NCBI RefSeq assembly: GCF_002127325.2
Contig: NC_035435.2
Location: forward strand, 106,096,382-106,160,381
DNA length: 64,000 nucleotides
Reading direction: 5' to 3'
Source of the DNA: Helianthus annuus
Lineage: Eukaryota; Streptophyta; Magnoliopsida; Asterales; Asteraceae
The notes beneath the pieces are model-generated. The model was not told where the DNA came from, did no database searches, and saw only the letters and a program-made list of their open reading frames with translations. Shown one piece after another: positions 22,606-33,804 of the stretch (within the stretch, counting starts at the first letter, position 1; every line of letters begins with the position of its first letter). The position numbers and the translations under genes were made by a program.

Positions 22606-24706
22606 CTTGTTAGTATTATGAGGATTCTTGATTTTGTGATGTTGATCACCATATGAATCTTGTTAAATGGTATTTAGTAATATGATTTAACAAGAATAGA
22701 AAGTGGTTATGTGATACATAAAATAACCACCTTCTAGTTTAACCATGAACTTGAATAAAAATGATTCTCTTAAAATATAAGTGAACAAGTTGATAGATGA
22801 TCATGTTAATCCAAGTTTTACAAAAGATTTTTGTAAACAAACCAAGTTCAAGAAACGATCTCTAAAAGATTATACACTTACATATTTTTGGAAGTGAAAT
22901 AAGTGTGGAAATCTTTTATTTACAAGAAAAGTTCAAGAGTTTTATTTTCGTAAAAATTGTTTACAAGTTGTAAATACTAAATTATTTTAAAAGAACGATT
23001 TTTATAGAAATAAATACGCCTTGGAAGGTAACTAAGTCCAATAAAAGCATTACCAAGTTACTACGCGTATTCGAAATGTATCAAGTTCATGATTAGTGTG
23101 TAACCCATATACTTTTGCTCTTGGTAATGTAAAGATTGATTGTTCATGATTGTTGATTGATTTTGAAAAGAAAACGATATGCTAGTAAGCATGGACACCT
23201 CCGTTTTTAGGGAAACTCTGGCGAAATTTTCTAAACATTCCAAGACTTAGAAAATATTTTTCCAAGCAAATGTTACAAGTATATTTTATAACTTGTGTTT
23301 CGAATATAAACTTCGCCATAATTTTTGTAACAAAATACAAGTGTCGGAGGTTGATTTTTCGTAAATAAAAAATGGATAAGTATATATATATTAAGAATAT
23401 ATATATTTTGCTAAACCGATTGTGTTATAATTTGTGATTTGGGAACTAGTTATATTATTTAGAGAAAAATAATATAACTCAACAAAATACCGTTATTGGT
23501 ATATGTTGGGTAAATAAGTTATTGTATATTTTTCTAAAGTGGGACTTAGAAATATATAATGTCAATACTTTAACCACAAAATACATGTATACCTACCCCC
23601 ATCCTTGGAAGGAAATACACTTATAAAACACCTGAGAAGTGAACACGAAATAGTTGCCTAACTATTATTCCAAAACCCTAAAAAAATAAAACCTAAGTTA
23701 AAATAATTATTATTATTTTAACAAGAATTTATAACTTGGAAGGATATCAAAGTAACGTAACTCAAACCTGTAATACGAAAGCAAGGCACGGTCCGTTTTT
23801 CTAATAGACGTTAGTACATTGTAGGGAGTCGTATTTGCTGACGAGACTGGAGATTTGAGTACGATTGCAGGAGAGGCACTTCAGTGAGTTCATGCCCCCT
23901 TTTCTCTTAACTATTTTCAGTTTTATACTTCGGGGATGGAATACATGTTACAATTACTACAGACAATTTTTATACATGGTATGGTTAGCTTAAGGAGGGT
24001 TTACTACTAGATCATGTGAAGGGTGGGTACAACACTTAAGGCCATCAATCCTCGTTGTTAGGACCGAGGGACATAAGTGATAGATCTATTTGGGTGTAGC
24101 GAGCCCACACCCATGTGGCCGGGGCGGCCCATAGAGGTGACTGTGTCTTACAGCCAAAGCCCAGTAACAAATTTGCTAGGTTTGAGTCTTCCTGCACCTT
24201 TTCATGTATACCAGTGGCTTTGCAAGCCATTGGTGATCTCTTTTTCCTTATTGTTACATACCAGGGACTTTTATTCATACTTTGAAGGTTTATACATACT
24301 CACTTTTACATGAACTCGCTCAACTTTTGTTAATTTTTTTAAACTACATGTATTTCAGGGAATTGAACGGATCTGGCAGGTGATGCACGTTAAGCTGTGT
24401 ATTAAATAAAAGATGTCATCCAAGGGCGTTGGGTTTGGGAGGTGTAACCCTTGCCTGGACAGGTCACATGTCTCCAAACCCCGTTTTGTTTAAGGTCTTT
24501 TGTTAAGTCTGTTGTGAACTCATTTTTTAGCAAATCATGGATGTAACTTAAATTGGGTAGCTGTTTCAAGACAAATATGTTATGATTTTATAAAACTTAA
24601 TGAATGGATGAACATCTTGTGTTTTATTTTCATATAGCATTGCTATGGTATTAAGAAGTCACACCAAATAAACCCACGCTTCTGCAAAAGCCAGGGTGTG
24701 ACAGCT

Positions 24707-24718
24707 TGGTATCAGAGC
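24707..24718 (+). promoter_or_regulatory. tRNA-iMet primer binding site of the Tekay element
   Basis: TGGTATCAGAGC lies three bases after the LTR end and is the usual initiator-methionine primer site of plant LTR elements. Confidence 0.9.
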
Positions 24719-24835
24719 CTCGATCATAGCGAACTAGGATTCCTTCTCGAGTCTAGACTATGATCACTAGGGCTCTCACGAAAATGTTTACAAACATTTT
24801 ACATTTGCATATACTAAAAGTCCAGATCCGGGGCA

Positions 24836-25878
24836 TAAACATTTTACAAGATCGAGTTTATTCCTTATTTTGATCCCGATCACGAGATCGAGGTTATTCC
24901 TGTTGACCAGCCCTTGGAGGCACCAGTGGATCCTATGGATCAGTTATTTGATATACCTGCCGACTTTGATATAGACTTTGCTTACCCTGAGCCTGCTATA
25001 GCACCAGAGCCTATTGTTGCCCATGACCCTGTACCAGTGCACGACCCTGTTCCTGATGATGCTCCAGTCGTTGCACCGCCTGTTCTTATGGATGCACCAG
25101 CCATTGCACCACCTATTGTTGATATTCCAATTATTGCACCACCAGTGGTGGATGTCCCTATTGCTGACGCACCCCTGCCTGATCCCGTGCCGGCATTTGT
25201 TGACCGTGCACCGTTCGCCGCTCACATCGATCCTCGATACGCCGACACCCACAATGGGTGGATCGAGGATGATGATGACTACCCTCCGTTCGTACTACCA
25301 GTCACTCCTCTGACGTCCATATTGGTGTTCCATTTTACCACCCACACACCTCTGACGTCCATCGCACTGATCTTCCTATCACATTCCTCCAGGATATTCC
25401 TCCACCTCGTCCTGGGGAGGGTTCATCGAGGCTGCCGCCTGCTTTTGTTCCACCTGTATCGTCATCTGTTCCATTCATGTCCCAGTTCCCTCACACTAAA
25501 CCATCTTTTGCACCTTCGGGCGAGCCGTTTCTGTGGTCTTCGCCCAATGTTATGCCGTTATCAGACCCTTACCACCCTTTTCATGTAGGGTACACGACGG
25601 ACGATATACTCATCTCCCTACAGCTACAGCAGGACGCACTGAGTCGTCGCATTCAGGAGTTAGAGAGGGCTCCACGTCCTCCCCCGTGCCACTGTCAGAA
25701 TCCTTTTGCCGCACCGCACGCTCCCCTTCTGCTACCCCCTGATTCGGATGTTCGTTTCCTTACATCTGAGCAGCAGATTGCCTGTTTGCTGCGCGTTATT
25801 CATGCCCTTGAGGAGGATTGGGTGCACATGCGCCGTTTGCTTTTCTCTTATCTTCCTCCTCCTCCGCCATCAGCGTAG
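24836..25878 (+). pseudogene. Proline-rich leader ORF of the Tekay element, frameshifted
   Basis: A protein-coding-like region precedes gag. The first part (open from about 24836, in the frame of 24914-25310) is very rich in Pro, Ala, Asp and Val, with PVHDPVPDDAPVVAPPV-type repeats. It continues in another frame from about 25300 to 25878, so one indel lies near 25290-25310. The second part includes a short amphipathic stretch, LQLQQDALSRRIQELERA, and ends in a proline run. No catalytic motif is seen and the function is unknown. Similar acidic/proline-rich leaders occur in other Asteraceae gypsy copies, from memory. Confidence 0.5.
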
Positions 25879-26240
25879 CTATATTTTTGGTTTGGTGCAG
25901 GTAGATCGTTTTGGTGAGAAAGTCGCAATTGGGCCAGCATACGAAGACTTTTGGAAGACCACACTTTTGTATATGATTAGTGTAGACTGACTTGTATTTT
26001 GGGGGTGATCTCACCCTATGATCTTATTTTGATGTATGATGTACTGTAAAACATGTAAAACTATATTGTGGTCATGATTAATGAAAGCCCAATGGCAACG
26101 TTCTCACTACATGCTTTGTTGAATTAATTGTTTTATATTATAACATGGGATGTTATGTATTATGAGGTTGATGGATGTTATTATATATGCATATTTACTA
26201 TACTTACTATGACCTGACCAATATGATCATCTTTTAGAAA

Positions 26241-29200
26241 ATGCCTCCACGACGCAACACCCACCTGCCTACTTCCAAGGCGGAACTCCAGGGGATAATT
26301 GCCACAGCTATAGCACAGTATGCGGCCTCCCAAGCAGAAACAAGCAGGAATACTTCAAACAACAACAACAACAACAATCCACCCAATGGTAATGTTAAGT
26401 CGCTTGGGACACATTGCCTTACATTTGGATACTTCTTACACATCCACTAATGCTGACTGTTAACAATATTGCATGTACAGGCTGCACCTACAAACAGTTT
26501 CTTGACTGTAAGCCCATAAATTTCGACGGCACTGGAGGTGCTGTTGCATTCAGGTGGGCAGGAAAGACAGAATCTATTCTAAGGATGAGCAAGTGTACTC
26601 CCGAGCAACAAGTTACATACATCTCAGGGCTTTTTCTGAATGGTGCCCTATCATGGTGGAATTTGCAAGTGCAAACATTAGGAGAGGCGGCAGCATATGC
26701 GTTAACATGGAATAAGCTGAAAGAGCTCATGAGGAAGAAGTACTGTTCACGAGCTGAGATACAAAAGCTAGAAACGGAATTCTGGAATCTAAAGATGGAT
26801 GGCCCAAAAATCACCGAATATGTTCAGAGGTTCCATGATCTCTCCCATGTGGTGCCGTATATGGTCACGCCCGAATTCAAACGTGTGGAGCGTTTCATCT
26901 GGGGATTAGCACCCCAGATTATGAGCATGGTAACCACTTCAAAGCCTGCAACAATCACCGAAGCCATTGATCTCAGTGTGGCACTTACCGAGGAAGCTAT
27001 TCGATTGAACAAGTTCTCAATTTCCGATCAGAAGAAGAAAGAGACCCATGTGGAATCTTCAGGGGAGAACAAAAGGAAGTTCTCCAACTTCAAACAAGGC
27101 ACCAGCAGTTCAAACAAAAAGGGTGAGACAAGCGCACCGGCCAGGGCTAAAACCGGTGCTGAGAACAAAGGAAAGGGGTACATGGGCACTCTGCCCAAGT
27201 GTGAGGTATGCCAGCGCCATCATTCCGGCCAGTGTAGATTAAGGAAATTTGAGTCATGTAGGAAGAACGACCACTCGAAGGATACATGTTGGGCCGGAAC
27301 TGGTGCTGGGCGTGGTGGTAATCGAGGCTATGGGAATGGTAATGGAAATCGCCAACAGGGAGGAAATGGCGGGAATGGAAACCGTGGAAATTATGGGAAT
27401 CAAGCAGGAAATGGTAACCGCAATCAAAACAACGCTCAAGGTGGAAATGGAAATGGGAATGGTCGAGGACTAGGGTGTTTCCATTGTGGGGACATCGGGC
27501 ACTTTAAAAGGGAATGCCCAAAACTAAACCAAGCACATGGAAGAGTCTTCAACATTGGTGCAAGGGAAGCGCGCCAGGATCCAAACATTGTCACCGGTAC
27601 GTTCCCTATAAATCAACGCTTTGCATATGTTCTATTTGACACTGGTGCCGACTATAGCTTTGTATCGTTAGAATTTAAGAATATGCTTGGGTTAACTGCT
27701 AGTAAGTTAGACATTTCGTACTCAATTGAACTGGCTAATGGAAAGCTAGTTGAAATGAACGAAGTCATCAGAGGATGCGTGATCGAGTTGGGAGAACACG
27801 AGTTCACTCTAGATCTACTGCCAGTCGAGTTGGGAAGCTTCGACATAGTAGTAGGGATGGATTGGTTGACAAGCAACAAGGCCGAAATTGTAGGTCATGA
27901 GAAGACCATTCGCATCCCAATGGAAGATGGAGAAACGATTATGGTTCACGGAGAGAAGCGCGATACGCCTCTAAGGATCACCAGTTGCTTTAAAGCTCGA
28001 AAATGTTTAAAGAAAGGATGTGTTGCCTTCCTGGCACACATCGTGGATAAAGACGCCGCTGAGCCAAAGTTAGAAGATATACCAATCGTGAAGGAATATC
28101 CTGAAGTCTTTCCAGAAGACTTTCCAGGATTGCCGCCTCAAAGGTAAGTCGAGTTTCATATCGACTTAGTTCCAGGCGCCGAGCCTGTAGCTAAGGCACC
28201 TTATCGACTTGCACCTTCAGAGTTGCAAGAGCTGTCAACGCAACTCCAGGAACTGTTAGACAAAGGATTCATCAGGCCAAGCTTCTCGCCTTGGGGAGCT
28301 CCTGTTTTGTTTGTTAGGAAGAAGGATGGTAGCTTTCGGATGTGTATCGACTACCGGGAGCTGAAAAAGTTGACAATCAAGAATAGATATCCTTTGCCGA
28401 GAATTGATGACTTATTCGATCAATTGCAAGGTTCAAGTTTTTACTCAAAGATCGATCTCCGATCAGGTTACCATCAATTGAGGATACAAGAGGAAAGTAT
28501 TCCCAAGACTGCTTTTAGAACTCGATATGGAGATTACGAGTTTCTGGTGATGCCGTTTGGGTTGACAAACGCGCCAGCCGTTTTTATAGATTTGATGAAC
28601 AGAGTTTGTAAGCCGTACCTCGACAAGTTCGTGATTGTGTTGATTGATGATATTCTGATTTATTCAAAGTCGAAAGAAGAACACGAGCAACATTTAAGAG
28701 CTATTTTAGATCTACTTAAAAAGGAGAAGTTGTACGCCAAGTTCTCGAAGTGCGAGTTCTGGTTACGCGAAGTCCAGTTTCTTGGACATGTGGTGAATGG
28801 AAATGGAATTCATGTGAATCCCACAAAGATCGAGGCAATCAAGAATTGGGAAACTCCTAAGACGCCAACCGAGATTCGACAATTTCTAGGTTTGGCTGGG
28901 TATTATCGAAGGTTCATTGAGGATTTCCTGAAAATCGCTCAACCTTTGACCTCCCTTACGCAGAAAGACAAGAAGTTTGATTGGGGAGACAAACAAGAAG
29001 AAGCATTTTAGTTATTGAAGAACAAACTTTGTGACGCGCCAATTTTATCTCTACCCGAAGGCACGGACGACTTCGAGGTATATTGTGACGCTTCGCATCA
29101 AGGATTAGGTTGCGTGCTGATGCAGCGTCAGAAGGTTATAGCATATGCGTCACGCCAGTTAAAGGTCCAAGAGAAAAATTACACCACGCATGACTTGGAA

Positions 29201-30928
29201 TTGGGCGCGGTGGTGTTTGCTTTGAAAATCTGGCAACATTACTTATATGGCACGCGCTGCACGATCTATACAGACCACAAGAGCCTACAACACATATTTG
29301 ATCAAAAAGAGCTTAACATGAGGCAAAGACACTGGATTGAACTATTGAATGACTACGACTGTGAAATGAAGTATCACCTAGGGAAGGCGAATGTGGTCGC
29401 CGATGCCCTGAGTCGGAAAGAAAGGATCAAGCCCATAAGGGTTAGGGCTTTAGAAATGATTGTACAGACGGACCTCTCATTGCGCATTCATGTCGCGCAG
29501 AGAGAAGCTCTTAAAGAAAGGAATATTGAGGATGAGTACCTCCGGGGGATGGAGAAGCAGTTGGTACCAAACGGGGAAGGAACTTTGTGCTTTATGAAAC
29601 GAATTTGGGTTCCTTTGTTTGGTGGTTTGAGAAAGGTTATTTTCGATGAGGCTCACACGTCACGGTACTCGATTCATCCAGGAGCGGATAAGATGTACCA
29701 AGATCTTAAGGATTTCTACTGGCGGCCAAGAATGAAAGGCGAAGTGGCGATATACGTGGGTAAATGTTTAACATGCGCCAAAGTGAAAGCCGAGTACCAG
29801 AAGCCGTCAGGTCTCTTACAACAACCCGAAATACCCTAATGGAAATGGGAACAGATTTCGATGGATTTCATCACGAAACTGCCAAGGACGCCCAAAGGTC
29901 ATGATACAATTTGGGTAATAGTAGACCGTTTAACGAAATCTGCACACTTTTTACCAATCAGGGAGAAAGACAACAAGAGCAAACTTGCCGAGATATACCT
30001 GAGAGAGATTGTTGCACGTCATGGAGTGCCTCTCTCAATCATCACTGATAGAGACGGAAGATTCGTGTCAAGGATTTGGCAATCCTTTCAAGAAGCTTTC
30101 GGTTCTCAGTTGAATCTGAGTACTGTTTTTCACCCGCAAACAGATGGACAGAGCGAACGAACGATTCAAACGTTAGAAGACATGTTGCGAGCTTGCGTAA
30201 TGGATTTAGGTGGGAGTTGGGACACTCACTTACCGTTGGTTGAATTTTCGTACAATAGCAGTTATCATGCAAGCATTCAAGCCGCACCGTTCGAAGCTTT
30301 CTATGGGCGTAAGTGTCGAGCACCGGTTTGTTGGGCCAACGAGGGAGATAAACAGTTAGTTGGTCTGGATGTAGTTCAAGAGACAACGGACAAGATTTTC
30401 CAGATCCGAGAACGCATCAAAGCGGCTCGTAATCGTCAGAAGTGTTATGCGGACCGAAGAAGGAAACCTCTGGAATTTGAGGTGGGAGACATGGTTTTGT
30501 TGAAAGTTTCACCCTGGAAGGGTGTGGCACGCTTTGTGAAGCATGGGAAATTGAACCCCAGGTACATTGGTCCATTCAGAATTCTGGAACGAATTAGTTT
30601 GGTAGCATACAAGTTGGATTTACCTGCTGAACTTAATGACGTTCATGATACATTTCATATATCAAATTTGAAAAAGAGTCCAACTCAAGAAACAGATGTC
30701 ATTCCTACCGACGAAATTCATGTTGACGACACACTCCACTTTATCGAAGAACCTGTTGAGGTTACGGATTGGAAGATTAACAAAACACGCAGGATTAGTG
30801 TCAAGCTCATCAAGGTTCGTTGGAATGCACGGCAAGGTCCAAAATTCACATGGGAACGTGAGGATCGAATGAAAGAGAAATACCCACATTTGCTCCCCAA
30901 GACCCCTGCAATTAGAAGCAGAACCTAA
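26241..30928 (+). pseudogene. Tekay gag-pol polyprotein with intron and three nonsense codons
   Basis: Gag starts at ATG 26241. A 92 bp intron (26389-26480, GT...AG) joins exon 1 in frame to 26481. The frame then runs to 30928 with only three in-frame stops: TAA 28145, TAG 29009 and TAA 29837. Order: gag core, zinc knuckle CFHCGDIGHFKREC (about 27476), protease with DTG at 27638, RT with [13 protein letters not shown] and the active-site block [11 protein letters not shown] (about 28640). RNase H follows ([13 protein letters not shown], about 29085; ADALSRK, about 29403), then integrase (zinc-binding block about 29650-29790; catalytic ITDRDGRF and SERTIQTLE near 30040-30170). The chromodomain-like tail (VEVTDWKINKTRRI, VRWNARQGPKFTW) is at about 30750-30890. 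The RT block has LIDD where FIDD is usual. The stops make it non-autonomous. Confidence 0.92.
26389..26480 (+). other. Predicted intron in Tekay gag
   Basis: The donor GTAATG follows the Asn-rich end of exon 1. The acceptor TGCATGTACAG precedes GCTGCACCTACAAACAG. Removal keeps frame with a split Gly codon, while unspliced reading hits stops. Confidence 0.65.
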
Positions 30929-30950
30929 AATTTCGGAACGAAATTTTCTT

Positions 30951-30963
30951 AACGGGGGGAGAA
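30951..30963 (+). promoter_or_regulatory. Polypurine tract of the Tekay element
   Basis: AACGGGGGGAGAA lies directly before the 3' LTR start TGTGACAACC. It primes plus-strand DNA synthesis. Confidence 0.9.
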
Positions 30964-31165
30964 TGTGACAACCCTCATAATTACAGGTATCCGTACAATA
31001 AATTAATTTTAATTATGTGCTTAATGACTGTGCTTGATTACAACTGACAACTTGAACTGCTTTATGAATTATGCATCATGCATACATATGCATCATATTG
31101 CATACAGTCACTCCATTTATTTCACACAAACATTAGTGACATACTTGAGGCACAAAGCACAGTTA
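30964..31165 (+). repeat. 3' LTR of the Tekay element, first segment
   Basis: Matches the start of the 5' LTR with a few substitutions, such as CTCATAATTAC for CTCACAATTAC. It is interrupted by the CACTA element. Confidence 0.9.
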
Positions 31166-32209
31166 CACTACTAGAAAATGGGGCTAATGCAACTTTTTAG
31201 ATGCAACATTTTTCAGTTGTGTTGCATTTAACTCTAATGGAACTTCGTTCAGCACAAAGGTTGCATTAAAAGTCTAATGCAACCTTTTTCATAAAAAGTT
31301 GCAAAGTTTTATAGAAATTGCAACTTTTTTATATAAAAGTTACAAATTTTACTAAATATGCAACTTTTTTCTTGAAAGGCTCCACATTTTATTGATATTT
31401 GCAACTTTCGTTAGAAAAGTTGCTTAGTTAGAATTTAGATGCAACTGTCATGTTAAAAGATTATGTAAGTCAATGAAAATGATAAAAAATATAGATAGTT
31501 TTGATCTGTAAATAATAACCAAATCTGTCACAAATACGGACTTTAGAGCTATATTTTGCATGTGTTGTCTTTAATTTTTAGTATTTAAGTTAATGGTAAT
31601 GTCAATTTTATTTATTAGATGAAATATTATTTATTTTAATTTTCAAAATAAACAAATAAATAAATAATTAGGTAATCACTGCATTGGTCATTATACCACT
31701 ATACCCATTTTAACTTCAAGCCTAAGACCATGCGTAGTGGTAAGGGTGAATAATGCCCCCACCCTTGGGCGTTTTCCGTCATGTGGCAGTACAGTCAAGA
31801 ATGGGTATTATTGGACGTTTTTTTCTAAAATGGGTGTAGCGGGGATGTGGGTATTATGTTAAAAGGGTGTAAAGAATTAAATAAAAATAAAAAAACCACA
31901 AAAAAAGCCATTGGACTAAAAAAGGAAAATTAAATACGATTGGCCAAAATAATGCGTATATAGCATGATTTAAATCATGCCAAAACAAAAAAAAATCTGC
32001 CAAACACGCCCAGGCGGTGGTTCCCCGACGTGTTTGGTGGGATTGGGCAAAAAAAAATTGGGCATACACGCCTAGTACGCATGGTCTAAATATATGTTAT
32101 CTTGTTAAAGGAAAAATTTAAATTCCATCTCAAAATTTTATAGTTTCCCCCTTCCCGCTAAACCATTTTCCCTAATATTCAGTTTCCTCCAAAACTTTTC
32201 ACATTCTAA

Positions 32210-32420
32210 ACCCTAACTGTGCCCCCACATTTGACATCTCTCTAGTGATAATTGTGAAGGCTTCTTCGACGGAATCTTTTCTATAGGCTCGCAGTGAAGA
32301 TGGAGAACCCACAGGCGAAACTGGATGACTTGTTCGCAAAGTTGCCACTCAGTTCAACCATATTAAGATCCGGTCCGTCAAGTGGAGGTTAGATATGTAC
32401 GTATCTTTTTTATGCAATTT
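32210..32420 (+). other. Exon-like block in the CACTA element, unrecognised
   Basis: ATG at about 32300 begins MENPQAKLDDLFAKLPLSST and stays open for about 31 codons before a stop. It is preceded by CTAACCCT-like 5' UTR sequence. It may be a captured first exon; the family is unknown. Confidence 0.3.
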
Positions 32421-32901
32421 TGTTTGCTAGCATCTTCGTTATGGTATGTTAAATTGTAATTGAAGCCTTGGTATTGATAAAAGTTGTTTGTTGGAAGATT
32501 TTAGGGGTTTTAGTTATTGCTGAAATTTGTATGACACTTCATCTCCAAATCGCGTTGTTCATTCTAAATTGCAGGTACATATCTTTGATTGTTGTAAATA
32601 GATTTTAGTTTTCTCAATTCCTCATTCTCAGAGTAAAGGTAAATATATTTTGGCTCTCTTAATCTAAAGCCTAAATTATAGCTATAGTTGAAATTTGTTT
32701 ATTGTGATTTGGGTATTTGGATGGCTATGCTGATTATAATGTGTTTGTTTGTTCAACTGACAGAGGTAACCTGGATACAAAAATATGATCTAATCAAGCC
32801 ACTAAGGTATTGGTTGGTGTGGTACTAGAACTATGATGAAACTATAATTAAAAATGTTTGGTATATTGTTTGTTAATTTTAACAATTTGAAATGTAACAA
32901 A

Positions 32902-33361
32902 GGTGTAAACGAGCTGAGGACGAGCTTGCCTAAGCTCAAGCTCCAGCTTGTTTAACTTATAAGGACTTGAGCTCAAGCTCGTCTCGTGGGTAATTTTTCA
33001 AGCTCGAGCTTGGCTCGTATATTATTTTTAGAATAATTTATATTAATTATTATTTTTGTTTATAAACTTATAATATGACATAATATGTGTTTACTATACG
33101 ATTTAGTTATTTTTGTTATATTGTGTAAATAAAAGTTATATTTCAGTACATATATTTAATATATTGAATAAAAAAAAGGCTCGCGAGCCGGCTCAAACTT
33201 AATAAGTGAAAGTGAAACTAGGGGTGCAAACGAGCCGAGCGGCTCGCGTGCTGCTCGAAACGAGCTGAGAGCCTCAGCCTAAAATAAAGCTCATTTCGTT
33301 TTCGAGCCCGTATATAGCAGGCCAATACTTTTTTTATATCATTCTAGGTGTTGCTTGATTG
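32902..33361. mobile_element. One or two GGTGTAAACGAGC-type MITE remnants
   Basis: AGGTGTAAACGAGCTGAGG at 32902 and AGGGGTGCAAACGAGCCGAG at about 33217 both match the common hAT-like MITE terminus, followed by GAGCTC-rich DNA. The second copy is cut by the copia element at 33362. The borders are not resolved. Confidence 0.55.
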
Positions 33362-33366
33362 TTTCG

Positions 33367-33804
33367 TGTGAGATTAAATATATAAAATGTAATATTTAAT
33401 CTTGTAGCCTATATAATCATTTATATTATATTAGATCAAAATATATTTATTAACCTATTAATAATTAGTTGGTAATTGTTGATGGACCATATTACCCTTA
33501 TTAACTAATTGGGTTTCCTCTTGGGTGTATAAATAAGGGGCTTATTAGAGAGTTAAAGGGTTACACACATTACATAATCAAACCCTCATTAACATCAAGA
33601 ATTCGTGACTCTCTCCCCTAACCGAAATTACCCTACTTCGGTTTTCATCACCATCATAACTTACACCCCAAAGAGGAACCAGATCATCCTGACAATCATG
33701 TCGAACTCAATGGCTGCATCTCTGACTGGATTCTCTGCTGGCCTGTCTGCTGTAACAGGTATTATTCATGTTTTCCATTATGTTTAAACAGAACTGATCC
33801 AACA
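33367..33804 (+). repeat. 5' LTR of the copia element
   Basis: 438 bp, TGTGAGATTAAAT...GATCCAACA. A TATA box (TATAAATA) lies at 33528-33535. The first ATG after it is at 33698 and opens the gag leader exon. A GT splice donor lies at 33759. Confidence 0.95.

Larger units (their letters stand above)
21500..24703 (+). repeat. 5' LTR of the Tekay element
   Basis: 3,204 bp as it stands. It contains a palindromic MITE within expanded (AT)n (22004-22510), and it lacks about 738 bp present in the 3' LTR (42683-43420), replaced by 24 bp of copied filler at 22582-22605. The right end CCAGGGTGTGACA is followed by the PBS. Confidence 0.9.

Noticed and set aside
24045..24313. ORFs of 77-78 codons, also at 53941-54209
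   Set aside because: Identical positions in the two Tekay LTRs with no coding conservation. They are long-LTR chance frames.
25533..25990. Overlapping ORFs of 69-94 codons on both strands
   Set aside because: Shadows of the proline-rich leader frame that ends at 25878.
33605..33787. 60-codon ORF in the copia LTR starting MTLSPNRN
   Set aside because: Its first codon is not ATG and precedes the real first ATG (33698). Its last 29 codons are the unspliced reading of the gag leader, already explained.
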